A stretch of DNA of 64,000 nt from Litoditis marina (taxonomy: Eukaryota; Nematoda; Chromadorea; Rhabditida; Rhabditidae): the NCBI GenBank assembly GCA_964036275.1, contig OZ038433.1, positions 31,541,836 through 31,605,835 on the forward strand, read 5' to 3'. Of the stretch, positions 1 to 11,884 are shown piece after piece. The position numbers and the translations under genes are program-made. Every line of letters starts with the position of its first letter. The stretch's first letter is position 1. Below the pieces are notes generated by a model. That model did not search any database. It saw nothing but the letters and a program-made list of their open reading frames with translations, and was not told the DNA's origin.

Positions 1-1493
1 TGAACTTCTGGCCAATTCAAAACATTAAGATAAAAGACCGAGGTATTGAAATGAACTCACTGAAAACGAAAAGAATAATGACGTACACGATCGAGATCGC
101 CCAGGTAGACAACACCAGAGGCTGGAACGGGACTTGTAAAAATTCAAACTCTCATTTTTATACAGTGAGGGAGAGTTCGTCTACAAAATCAAGGTTTAAT
201 GGTTTTCCACTATCATCAAATGTTTTACAAAACTTCACGAACTACTTGTTTGATGGTTACATCGGCTCAGCTAATCACATGCCTATGCTGAGAATCATTG
301 CGTGAGTAGGTTTACGTGTGATTTACAAGTTATTGTTGATTTCTAACAGTCCAGCAATTTCTGACTAACCACAGTGATCTTCTTCGAGGAGTAAACGGCA
401 TATTGTCGCCAGAACCAGACAGCGACGAAGCGATTAAGAGCCAAGGGAACTTCCGATAGGATAACCACCATGTATAGGAGGTTGGACAGGAATCCTACCA
501 CTCCCGTCAACCTGCCAGCAGACTGCTTGATTCCGCTAAAACCAAGTCAACCAAATATTTACCGAAGTCCATTCCAGTCAATATCTTATTAATGTACACC
601 TAGTTTGTAACGTGAAGTTAAGCGAACGAGTTATGTGCTAAATGGGTGATATACGTGCATCACAGAAATATCTGAGGCCGTATGCATAAAACGTCGGGTA
701 GAGAGCTGTTATCCCGGGCTAGATTTGGCTATTTCTCAGCCAAGTAAGGTCGGGATCCCAACCCGGCGCGGGATGTTTCATGCATACTATCTCTGATCAC
801 CTGCGCGACTCGGGAAAACTGAATGTAGCTTACTGTTACTAATTGGTGAATACCATCCACCAAGCAAACATTAACTAGCTACGTGCAAAATAAATCGAAA
901 AACCCTCACGCAATCATTATTGGAGAACAATAAAACGCGAAAATGCTGCACAAGGCAGCATTTGCAAAACATCTCGGCAGACAAATAATCAAGAATGGTG
1001 TTGCACCGGACTTTTTGAAATAAAGTTTCACCAGTATGAAAGTATTCGTCAGAAAACCCAGAAACGAAACCTGGAAATTATCACGGTTCTAATTATATGG
1101 TTTCGCTTTACCAGGCAATTTATTCCTGGTTTATGAATACCATATATAAATATCTCACATCAAGATCACCTTTGAGTTGAATTGTCTGACCCCAAACTGA
1201 ACAGGTGTTGATAACCAACATTAGCTCAGTTAGTCAATTGCCCAGTCACGTGAAATATGTTAGACACAGCAGAATTCAGAAACGTGCAATGATAAAGTAC
1301 ACGATTCCTTATTAGAATGCTAACTTTACGCGACTGTTCAATTCACTTCAAGTGAAGTCACTATTCAGGCAGAATGTTTTGGGTGAGCTCGCCATTTGCA
1401 TCACTTTGGTACGGATCATTCTCAACTTACCGCGAACATGAGTTCACCCATGAGTATGCGCTCGGCGGTAGTGTATAGATCAATCACATCCAT
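1..1493 (-). CDS. Nematode 7TM chemoreceptor, Srx/Srsx-like (5' part; runs off the left edge)
   Basis: Likely a chemosensory GPCR of the nematode serpentine-receptor superfamily. Exons in transcription order are 1431-1493 (starts MDVIDLYTTAERILMGELMF), 910-1070, 373-535 and 61-121; a further exon may begin at position 7 after a CAG. Phases agree at every junction (0, 2, 0, 1). Exon 2 encodes TM1 and TM2 (SFLGFLTNTFILVKLYF, then LIICLPRCFANAALC). Exon 3 encodes TM3, ending in LALNRFVAVWFWRQYAVYSS, the cytoplasmic NRF motif of Srx/Srsx-type receptors in place of DRY. Exon 4 encodes TM4 (PLVLSTWAISIVYVIILFVF). TM5-TM7 lie outside the window. No frameshift or internal stop is seen in the visible part. 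The family call rests on the NRF context and TM order, so a neighbouring class is possible. Confidence 0.78.
695..795. repeat. Dispersed repeat, same family as the host of the nested MITE at 62.0 kb
   Basis: The stretch reading GGCTATTTCTCAGCCAAG, then CCCAACCCGGCGCGGGATGT and TTTCATGCAT, reappears at 62.03-62.28 kb, where a MITE interrupts it. It lies in an intron of the left-edge chemoreceptor. No coding potential is seen. Confidence 0.55.
1234..1375 (+). repeat. Dispersed repeat family D (ACACAGCAGAA type)
   Basis: It carries CAGTCACGTGAA, ACACAGCAGAATTCAGAAAC and GTGCAATGATAAAGTACACG. Related copies occur near 8.10-8.20, 21.43-21.56 and 57.48-57.62 kb. No ORF is conserved among them, so this is probably a short non-autonomous element. 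Confidence 0.6.
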
Positions 1494-2629
1494 ACCCACT
1501 GAAAGGATGTTGTTGTTTTCTGTTTGGTGAAATATTTATAAAGTATTAACGACGTTACTAACAAATACTTCAGTCTACTCGTACTTGTACAAATGTATGA
1601 TCACCGCCTCGTTAATGAATGAAGAAATGAAAAAAAATAGAAATAAAACTTATAGAAATGAAATAAAACTTATAGAAATAAAAAAAGTACGCTCTAACCA
1701 TACCAAAAAAATGGAGGAAAAATTATGAAAAAAAAACAATGAGATGAAATGCCACGCTAATTTAATAGCATGTGCGTGCGTGAACAAAACCAAATTCTTC
1801 CACTAAGCCCTATAGACCCGGCCCTCTGAGAACAACATGAAAATGTTCTTGATTCAGGGTCGAAACGATTTTGGTACCCGAGCGTATGGCCGGGATACCT
1901 AGCTTGCCCGAGGTACCTAGCTTGTGGTACTCTACAATTCGCCTACTCTGTTAGATTGTGTATAACAACTTTGGTTAATCAATTCAATTTATACACTATT
2001 TTCCTTCGAGTCATGAAGAACGGAATTCATTTTTCTGTTCGAACTCTCGCAACCTTCATTCGAATGAAATTCCAGCGCTTCATGTTCAGGAGAATATCGG
2101 AGCGATATGCTAAAGAAAATTGTCGCGCCTCATGGCGAGAAGAATTATCGAGCGTTTTGTATCTTCATAGAATGCATGAATTTTCGGAAAATTGAAACAG
2201 TCCTGCATTTTACTCCGAATTAGGAGTTTTCCACAAAAAAACTGCATGATTACGAAGCAAAAATGATGCCAACGAGGTTTGCGTTACTGTAAAGTTACTG
2301 TATTGCACATTATTGTTCTATGGGTCAGGGAGAAATAGATTCAATAGGTAAAAATACGTATACCCTAGTATTTTTCTTTTCTGTAACAGTGTAAAAAATT
2401 AAAAGTTGAAGCTGTAGTTGAGCAAAACTATTCCCAGCTGTAAGAGCTTACATTTTTTGTCGCCGCCGCCTCGCACTGAAGTCATTTTCATGAGACGTGT
2501 GACCCTCTAACTGACTTTCACTTGAACGTCTTGTAGACGAAGGCACTTCCAGTTTTTCATGCAAGCATCGTAGAAAATAGTTTAAAAACTATGGAGAAAA
2601 AGCAATATAGGGGGTGCCAAATGTATAGA
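1494..2629. other. Gene-free stretch upstream of the left chemoreceptor
   Basis: I see no exon-like ORF with plausible splice sites. It is A/T-rich, with short direct repeats near 1640-1690 and duplicated GGTACC..CTAGCTTG blocks near 1875-1925. It should contain the promoter of the minus-strand chemoreceptor, but no element is recognisable. Confidence 0.4.
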
Positions 2630-2806
2630 AGTTTGGCTCTCGCCGAAATCGAACCTGCGAGCAAACAATTTCTACCTACGCGCAAATCACTGCACTACAA
2701 AAGCTCACATCCGCCGAGGTTTCAAATCAAAGGCATGCATTCGCACACAGCGAAAACTGAAATACACAGTACCCGCGCGCCTCACCGTTGGCGACGACTA
2801 TAAACT
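2630..2806 (-). mobile_element. tRNA-derived SINE, diverged copy
   Basis: Read on the minus strand, it matches the element described fully at 25,861-26,058: a GTCGTCGCCAACG-like head, a tRNA A-box-like segment and a GGTTCGATT..GGC B-box. It has several substitutions, so it is an older copy than those at 51-56 kb. Confidence 0.65.
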
Positions 2807-4136
2807 GTGATGGAATGTGTCCAGACCTCTGAACGAAAACTAATCGGCGCAGAGTTTTGCGCCGCGCACAATGTGTGGTGCTCACCACAGATGAGCATGC
2901 TCAGCGGCATATGATAGAGAATCGAGAGGCTCAAAACACGGAGGCTCAAAACACGGAGATTGTGGAAAAACATTTTGATTAGAACCTGAATCATACTTTC
3001 CCATGGCTACCAAAAAATCAATAACAATGATAATTAATGGATTTATTGCCCCTGGCGCCAAACAACAACATTCTCATGTGAACAAAACAAGTTGATTAAC
3101 TACTATGGCTAAACCGTTCACAAGGGGTTGTGTGATAACAGATAACAGCAGAAACAACTTACAAGGGATCGGAGTGGGTGACGATTAAACTTAAACACAT
3201 TGAGCGGATGTCTCTTATTGGAAACTGTATGAGTTGTTTCTCTTCAAACTTTCACAAAGATAGTTTGTTCTTATAAACTACCCATTGTGACACTTTGAAT
3301 TTTTCGTTGACTTGAGTTATAGGTTGTTGCTTAATGCCTTTGAGCTTAATCGTCACCCACTCGGGATCGCACAAGAACTGACAACGGGAAGCTCACTAGG
3401 GAATTCAACGATAAGTGACATGTTATAGTCCGTTTCACCGATCGATATCCTTCTACAGTAATCCGTCAGATATTCAGAAAGGTTTTCCCAATGAATGGTT
3501 CATTATTTTGGTTTCAAACTTTTAGACTTTGTAGTAGTAAACGTGCCGAAGATACTTCCAAAAATCAGAGAGAATCCAGAAAAGCCAGTATACCAAACTT
3601 TGACCTGAAAGTTTGATAAGATTACTGTGGAGGGTTATAAGTGGGTGGAACGAACTATATCTACCGTGAACTGGTTACCAAAAACAATTCCTCTTGTGGA
3701 GGCATCATCACCTCAAAATATTCACTCTCTATAATTTCCTTTTTGTTTCAGTTCCCAGAAGTTCTTCCGTTCTTGAGAAGCTCGCACAAATTGATAGCCC
3801 CCCCCCCCCCCCCACTATTTTCTTGTGGTTTTTGTACCTGTTGTACTGAACATGACTGTCGTTGCATACCAAAGACAACTTAAGTCAACCTGAAAAAATA
3901 TGCAAATTCCATGACATGTTTCGTGGACCAGCATTGTTGACGCCTATTAATACAAACTCAGAAATTTTCTTGAAATATGATTAAGATAACCTAACATAAA
4001 ATTATTTCTCGAAATAGTTTGTGTTTTCCAGTTAATTTTCCAAATACAATTGTTAAACAAGAGCAGACCAACAAGAGTAACGAGAGCAGAATTCTCACAA
4101 CCTTGCGGAAATCTATTTATTGTTTCACACCAATTG
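2807..4136. other. Gene-free intergenic DNA
   Basis: No supported gene. There is a C16 homopolymer run near 3799. Two similar segments near 3180 and 3350 share GTGGGTGACGATTAA or its reverse complement, so 3175-3365 looks like a small inverted-repeat element. Nothing else is recognised. Confidence 0.4.
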
Positions 4137-4368
4137 GAAATCGCGCGCAGCGCGAAGCGCTGTGCGAGATTTGTCTTTGGTCCGGCTAATGCGCGCTTTC
4201 ATTTTTTTATTTCACTCTTAAAAAGGTCCAATTATGCAAATCGAATTTTTTTATGATTTGTTAATATTTCATGGCATATTTACAAGCTATGTTCAAAATT
4301 TGAACAAAATTGATTAAGTTTGAGCCGAGTTATGGCGTTATGCGCTTCATGCAGACCGCCAACTTCCG

Positions 4369-4847
<479 letters not shown>

Positions 4848-5139
4848 CGCACTTCTGGGAAATTTTAATGTGTGAACCGATTTGACTGAAAATTGGGGAC
4901 ACGATAGATGTCCCACTCAATCCTTGGGGGCGCAAACTTTTTTTCGAAAAAAATTTTTCATCAAGTTGTGGGTCTTTGAAAATGTCCCTGCGTCTCTTCA
5001 TTTCGTGCACTCTCTCGCCCTCTCTGTCGGGGTAAAGGAAATTGCGTTATAACTCAGCTCAGTCCTAACCAATTCACGTAAAATTTGAAGTATGATACCA
5101 CGACATGAACTGACATCGATTTAGATGTAAGTCTTCTAC

Positions 5140-5720
5140 TGATGACGTCATCGAGGATTCTGGAGCTCGGATGACGTCATTTTTGAAAAGTGCAAAGTTG
5201 ACGTCACATACATTTTCAAATGATGGTAATATCTTGGAAAGGGTCAATTAACGGTGAAACTCAATCTAAGAGTGACGTATTCTGGAATTCTGGAGACCAA
5301 ATGACGTCATTTTTGAAAAGTGCAAAGTTGACGTCACATATATTTTCAAATGCTGAAAATATCCTAGAAAGGGTCAATTAACGGTGAAACTCAATCTAAG
5401 AGTGACGTATTCTGGGATTCTGGAGACCAGATGACGTCATTTTTGGAAAGTGCAAAGTTGACGTCACATATATTTTCAAATGCTGAAAATATCTTAAAAA
5501 TGGTATATTAACGATAAAACTTTATCTAAATATGACTTATTCTGGAATTCAGAAGGCCAGATGACGTCAACTTTTAAAAAAATTGACGTGAAATACGTTT
5601 TCGAATGCTGAAAGTGGTCAATTCACGATGAAACTTCATTCAAACATGACGTATTCTGGGATTCTGAAGGGCAGATGAAGTAAGTTTTTAGAACTGCAAT
5701 GTTGACGTCATTTTTTTTTT
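5140..5720. repeat. Tandem repeat with nine perfect CRE octamers
   Basis: About four to five diverged units of 120-130 bp. Perfect TGACGTCA octamers start at 5143, 5172, 5199, 5302, 5329, 5432, 5459, 5562 and 5703. Each complete unit has one octamer in an ATGACGTCAT context and another in TTGACGTCAC, 27 bp apart. TGACGTCA is the classical ATF/CREB bZIP site. Whether these sites bind anything here is inference. Confidence 0.8.
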
Positions 5721-6881
5721 TCAAATGATGGTAATACTCGACGAGTGGTTCATTAAGAAAACAATTTTATCTGCACCGTACAGATCAAACCACATACCTA
5801 CGGCATGTATACAAAAAGAGAAAAATTCATGAAAAAGTGGGGGCCAAACGAATGTGAGATTTGTCTTCTGCTGTGCGCCCCTTAGACAACTACTCTCAAA
5901 TGGAGCAGCTACTGCTACAAAAACCGAAAAATACTAATATACTGAAGTATAACTGTTTATTACAAACATACAAAAGTCGTAAAATATTTTCTCAAACCTG
6001 TAAACTAGAATCTACAAATCACAGGTGTTAACTCAACGTACTCAATTATAGAGTTCCTGGTTTTGTGCACAATGGTTGGCATTTTTTGTCATTACTTCAA
6101 TTCTAGGTGCTATAACGTTTGTCATATTGTTCAACAGTTGTTCTCTCTTTCGCAGCTGTGACTTGTAGATTCTAGTTTACAGGTTTGAGAAAATATTTTA
6201 CGACTTTTGTATGTTTGTAATAAACAGTTATACTTCAGTATATTAGTATTTTTCGGTTTTTGTAGCAGTAGCTGCTCCATTTGAGAGTAGTTGTCTAAGG
6301 GGCGCACAGCAGAAGACCAATCTCACATTCGTTTGGCCCCCACTTTTTCATGAATTCTCTTTCAGTTCTTTTCGATTTTCATTTCACTGTAAAAGTTTGT
6401 ATGTTTCTTATTAATCGGTGTTTTCTCCTCTCGCCATTCTATTTGTTTTGTTATTCTTGTTTTTATTGCAACTATTCATTCCTCTATTCTTTAGAATTGG
6501 TCATTCTTGTTATTTTAGTCATCGCTTGAACCACAAGATCACGCCACCAGCCCGCGAGAACGACCCCTTAAAAGCCCCAGGAACTGACCTCCACATCAAG
6601 CTCTCATTCTCCGCTTTTGTTGTAATCCCATCTTCTTGTTAGCCAAAAAACATCTAGGTATTTGAAATATAATAAGTTATCACTTCGTCCCATATACAGA
6701 GTATTGATGAACTCATTATTATTAAATGCATCTAATTTCTGGGAGTTTCTCCATATTTAGGTAAATCTCCACACCAGCATGTTCAGAAAATATGCAAGGA
6801 ATAGAAAAGATACAATTGAGCATAATTTTAAATATTGTGGTCATCGTTTCTCCCACCGCAGACATACTTGTTTTTGAAAAA

Positions 6882-6897
6882 TTTCAATTGCAGCAAA
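6882..6897 (+). promoter_or_regulatory. Probable trans-splice acceptor of the ShKT gene
   Basis: TTTCAATTGCAG ends four bases before the ATG at 6898. A strong acceptor this close to the start codon, with no convincing upstream exon, is what a nematode spliced-leader acceptor looks like. It is inferred from sequence only. Confidence 0.5.
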
Positions 6898-9800
6898 ATG
6901 TTCAAACTGTTTCTGTTCGTCTCTATGCTGGCTACCGGTTACGCTATAGACGACAAAAGCTGTTCAGATGGCACGAACGTGAGTTATTGAAGAATTCAGA
7001 AGAAGACTTGTAGGGTTGGAGGATAGAGAAAAAACTCACCACTTTCTGATACTCTCTTTTTCTCCTAGTTTGAATTACTTTTCTGAATTTTTCCTTGTTT
7101 GCGTGAAGTGTTCAATAGTTTGAACTTCAAATTTCATAAACGTCAACCAAATACAACGGCAGTGACCTTGTATGTTTGTCCACAAGTTTTGCAGCCCACT
7201 ATGTTATAGGGTTACTCTTTCCCGAACAGGCCTACAAGGTGTGTTACCTGTTCCGCTGATTCAATAGTTCGAATCCGCAACTTTTGTACAAAAACATGCC
7301 TAGATGACTATTTGCAATAGGCAAATCCTTCATTTTACTCCTAGTACTTCATAAGAACTCATTTTCAACTTGTGAGGCAGTCAGATTAATTCCCAAAACA
7401 TAAGTTTTGACAGTACCCGCTTTAACAGACTAGTGTTGAGTAATTTTTAACAAGAATTAATTGCTTTTATAAATTTTATTACCAGATCAAATTACAACAA
7501 AAGATCAAACATTAATCGACCAGAGTCTTTTCTCTTAGAACCATTTTCCAGCTTCTTCCTTCGGCTACAGCCTGCACCAATGTGCTATCGGATTCTGCAT
7601 GTGAACGCATTTATACGCCGAGCATTCCCAATGACCGTCCCGCCAATTGCTACAAGGTATAGTGACTATCATTTTTTTCATTGACAGCTACAGTTTCGAT
7701 CACGGTCGAGCGCTCGCCCCTACTCTCCACTAATTCCTAGACAACTGGCTAGCTACGTTTGTAACGAGAGTGATTGTAGATCAAGAAGACGTAGATTGTC
7801 TCACACTGTCTGCGAACTTATTCACCCTCACGCTTTCTCGCTTTTGTATTTTCCTTTCGTTCTGAGTACGGAGTACCCGGAAAGATGCGCCGATTCTCTG
7901 CAATTGGCCAGCTGCACACTCTCTCATCTGCACGGGTCGCCCATTTTCTGTCATTGTTGAGGAACAAATTTGCCTCTCAGAGCGGAAATGTAACCAATGC
8001 GGATGCAAAGACTGCCGCCATCGCAACCTGTCCCAAGACCTGTGGTTTCTGTTGCGAGACTCCCCAATCCAACTGTAAAAACGTGAAATGTGAGTAACTT
8101 GTCCAACACAGCCGAACACAGAAACGTGTATTTACAAATTGCAGATTTATTATCAGAATGCTGATTTTACATGACTATTTAGTTTACTTCGAGGACAGCT
8201 GGTAAGTTCACTCTATATAAATCAACAAAAGGCTTCAGTTCACGATTCGTGTTCACTGGTAAGGTCTGTTCAAGAGTCTAAAGTTCTTCACAGTCCGTTT
8301 GATACTGAAACTATTGCAGAGTTAATTCAATCATTTTTGTTCGTCATGAATCACGTGAATGTTGTTGGACAGTTGAAAGATTTTGACGCAGTCATCGAGA
8401 GCTCGGAATCGAGCCTGCTTCTGTTCTTGTAATACTATAATCAGTGATTCTTTTTCTTCGCTCATTTGTATTTCATTTTTTTGGGCATTTGGGTTGTTTC
8501 TCCGGTATTCCCATAGAAAAAACTACTCAAGAGAAACGAATACATTCATTCTTTTATTTAAACAAACAAACCTAACTCGTATACGGTTTACATGTTTTTG
8601 TCTGTTTCGGCGCGCGCATAGTTACCTTGAGGTGAATACGCGGAGTAAAAAAACTAGCTTCTCATACTGCCCCCCCCCTCTAACTAGATTGTTCAGTCCC
8701 TCGCATAAATTGTGAGACTATCACCGCTCGCCAGTGTCTAGACGTCCATCTACGCGATATTATCGCCCAGGACTGCCCCGCTTCTTGTGGATTCTGCAAT
8801 AACGGTCAGTATCTCTATCTCCTTTCTCTCCCTGTTTATCTAGCTTTCTCTCATTCTCTGTCTGTTTGTCTTCTTTCTTTTTTCCAAAGCTGTTAAACAT
8901 TCCCTGAAGAAATAAGGATGAATATCTTCATTCTACTGTACCTATGATTACTGTATCTTTCACAGGTAACTGTGTGGATACCGACCCTAATTGCGAAACA
9001 TCATTCTGCAGAAGAATTGGAATGGAGAAATTTGTCTCGGTGAGTTGAATGCTTTTGTATGTATCCCATGTGAACTTTCCATTTTTTTTTCTCATGAGAG
9101 ACACCTTCACACAACACCCAATACGGGCAAAAAAATGTGTTTTCCCTGATTTTCAGATGATGACTGAAAAAGAAAGTCAACGTTAAATACTGCAGCTGAG
9201 AAAATCTAAAATGAAAAACTGCATATGAAGAAGGCAGAGCGAAATAGCAAACAACTGTTCGTATCAAAAAACTAGTTCTGTGTTTTGTCAAACCTTGCGG
9301 ATGTTCGAAATTAGTAGTGGCGGGGTTTGTCTATCTGCTAGCTCATCTGCGTATCCTTGATCTACATACTCTCTCTCATCTGCTGGCAACTAATTCACGT
9401 CCGCTCGCTCCGCACTCATACATTCGCAGCCAATTGTTGTAGCGGCGTCGAGTAGAGAGTGTGAAGGTCAGAGAGACCCAGACTGTCACAGCCTGTCTGC
9501 AGGCTCATTGAACCGCAAAAAATTGACGCTGATGATTCTGAAGTTTGCTTCAGCAGTTATGTTCTTCGCTTTTTAGTCGAGAAAAAAAGGTCCATCGAGT
9601 GTAAAAGCATAAAGTTTCTAATCAGGTTTTCACTGAAAGGAGCTTATTCTGATTAAGTCCTGTATTTCAGACATACTGTAGACGGACCTGCCAACTGTGT
9701 GGCACCACTGCAACAGGTGAGAGCTGCAAAGTTGATTGGCCGGCTACTTTTTTAGCAGCCTCGAAGAGAGAGTGTGCAGATCAGAGAGACGCAGATGTCT

Positions 9801-11141
9801 GCGGCTTCATTGAACTTCATGCTCTCTTGTTCTTGTGACCGGCGAATCGCGGAAAATTGGTGCTTATCGTTTTGAGGACCTATACCTCGAGTATGGTTGT
9901 TTTCACCCCACTGAGATTCGACATCGTGCCAAGATTTTTGGATTACTTTTCACTATAATTTTTCAAAGTCTCACTATAATTTTTCATTTCCTCTCTGTAA
10001 TGATGAGGAGTCGCTGACAATAATTTTAAATCTACAATTATTTTAAAACTCCATCATGTTGAGAAACCGCCAGAAAAGTAATTGGCACGCTGCCGAAATC
10101 TCGGTGGGATTGGTGAGATCTATAAATATGAGACGACTGGCTCGATTTCACACTATGCATTGTTTTATTGCGAACGTTGAAAGGCTTATACTCTCAGCCA
10201 GTAAGCAAAAAAAATAGGATTGCCAGCATCCAACCACTGAAAAGATCGTTTTCTACAAATAGCTTTTATTGATGTGCACACAGCAGAAATATTGTGTGAA
10301 AAGCCGTCATGGTAATGTTAAACTTCTTCTTCTAAAACTACTTGGAAAAGTTGTAAAAGATACAGTGTTGTTAATCCTACCGGGATTCCTTACGGTAGAC
10401 TACAGAGTATACAGTTGATTTCATTCACGTAATTGTTCGAAGAAAATTTTCGGAAAATTTTAATTTCAGCTCCGGCCGCAAAGGCAGTTTGTACCCTACC
10501 ACCCGATCACCCCAAGTGAGTTTTTTCTTTCGCATAGATGATGGAATTGAGAACAAAGTGATTGGAAAATGGAGAGACATTGTTGAAAACCAAGAAATAT
10601 TTTAAAAAAAAACTGCGAAAAAGACAGAGTCGTCGCTCGTACATGGAGATCTAGTTCTGCTGCTCCTTGGATATCAAAAGCTGCGTCATCAATATTTGAT
10701 ACTAACCGTGTTATTGTACATTCCAAGCTAGTGACCCTATTCTGCGTCTCCTCGAAAATAAGCTATTTCTCTGCTCTCACAATCCTCTTGCAATGATCTA
10801 GCAAAGAAAGCCCAAACCAAGCAACGCAGTATGGTATCATGCCTGGTTGTTCTAGCATACGCATATCGCGAAAATAATCTGAATTTATAAGGTATGTGGC
10901 GTTTTGGCTATATTGGACACTTTAAAGTTTACACTCGTACCACCTACACTCCCACACAGAACCACAATGTTATGAACCATGAAAATATTTCATTTAGAAT
11001 AGACATTTTGATGTATCGTTTCGAGCAAACGTCGCCTTTTACAGCTGTGCTACCTGGGCTGCACGTGGTTTCTGTACCAATGCTAACTACCCGCTAAACG
11101 TGAGAAGAGAAAAATGTCCAAGAACATGCAATCTGTGCTGA
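6898..11141 (+). CDS. Secreted protein with four ShKT domains
   Basis: Spliced from exons 6898-6978, 7552-7656, 7981-8089, 8697-8804, 8966-9039, 9671-9716, 10470-10515 and 11045-11141. Phases agree throughout and give 221 residues. Residues 1-16 are a signal peptide (MFKLFLFVSMLATGYA). Four six-cysteine modules follow: residues ~22-87, ending CPKTCGFCC; ~94-130, ending DCPASCGFC; ~138-170, ending CRRTCQLC; and ~181-221, with CATWAARGFC and ending CPRTCNLC. This is the ShKT (SXC) fold, common in secreted nematode proteins and also found in ion-channel-blocking peptides. No fused peptidase or other enzyme domain is present, so the molecular role cannot be deduced. The first module has extra cysteines, as in related nematode proteins. 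Confidence 0.88.
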
Positions 11142-11151
11142 TTCGAAATAC

Positions 11152-11157
11152 AATAAA
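11152..11157 (+). terminator. Poly(A) signal of the ShKT gene
   Basis: AATAAA lies 11 bases after the TGA stop. The very short 3' UTR is normal for nematodes. Confidence 0.7.
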
Positions 11158-11884
11158 TCATATGAAACATGACCACTCAAAACTCGATCTGAATTTTTTC
11201 GGTTTCAGAAGAAAATCAAAACATCCAACACGAACATGATTAGGCAGCTGAAATGAAACAATTCCTCATTATTTCAGTGAAATGTTCGAGTTTTTGTTTT
11301 TTTCGGTTCGGTAAATGAACCTTGTTCACCAAGACATATTTTAAGTGCCCTAGAACATTGAGTTTTCTACGAAAGAACAGGGAAACCGAAATTTGACAAA
11401 ATTGATTTTTTACCAAAGTCAAACTTGAAAGACATGCACGAGTATCGAGTATTATAATAGCGGAAAGTGTTGTGTAGTTCGAGTTTTCTCTAGTTTTTAG
11501 TTTTTGGAATCGTCATAGTAAACACAGCCGTCGTTTTCTGTTGAATTCCGATGAAAATCAGAAACTTGCTCCTGATGCTTCTGAAAAAGTAATATTTGTG
11601 GCAGTCTCAGCCAGCTTGAGAATTAAAGTTTGTTTTCATTTGTAAAGATAAATGGTGAAGAAAAAAATTCCGGAGTATTGAGTGAACAACTTTTTCGCGA
11701 TCTTCACAACATTACTGGGGCAATCGAAACTATCGAAACAAACAAGCAACACTAAGTGTGATTAACTATTAAGTTGAGTATTAGTATTATAAATGATTGA
11801 CAGTTTGAAAAACGATAACATTAGACATGAACAAACTCTATAATCATACCGGTCAGCGTTTGAAACTTCGTTTTCTCTCAAAGT

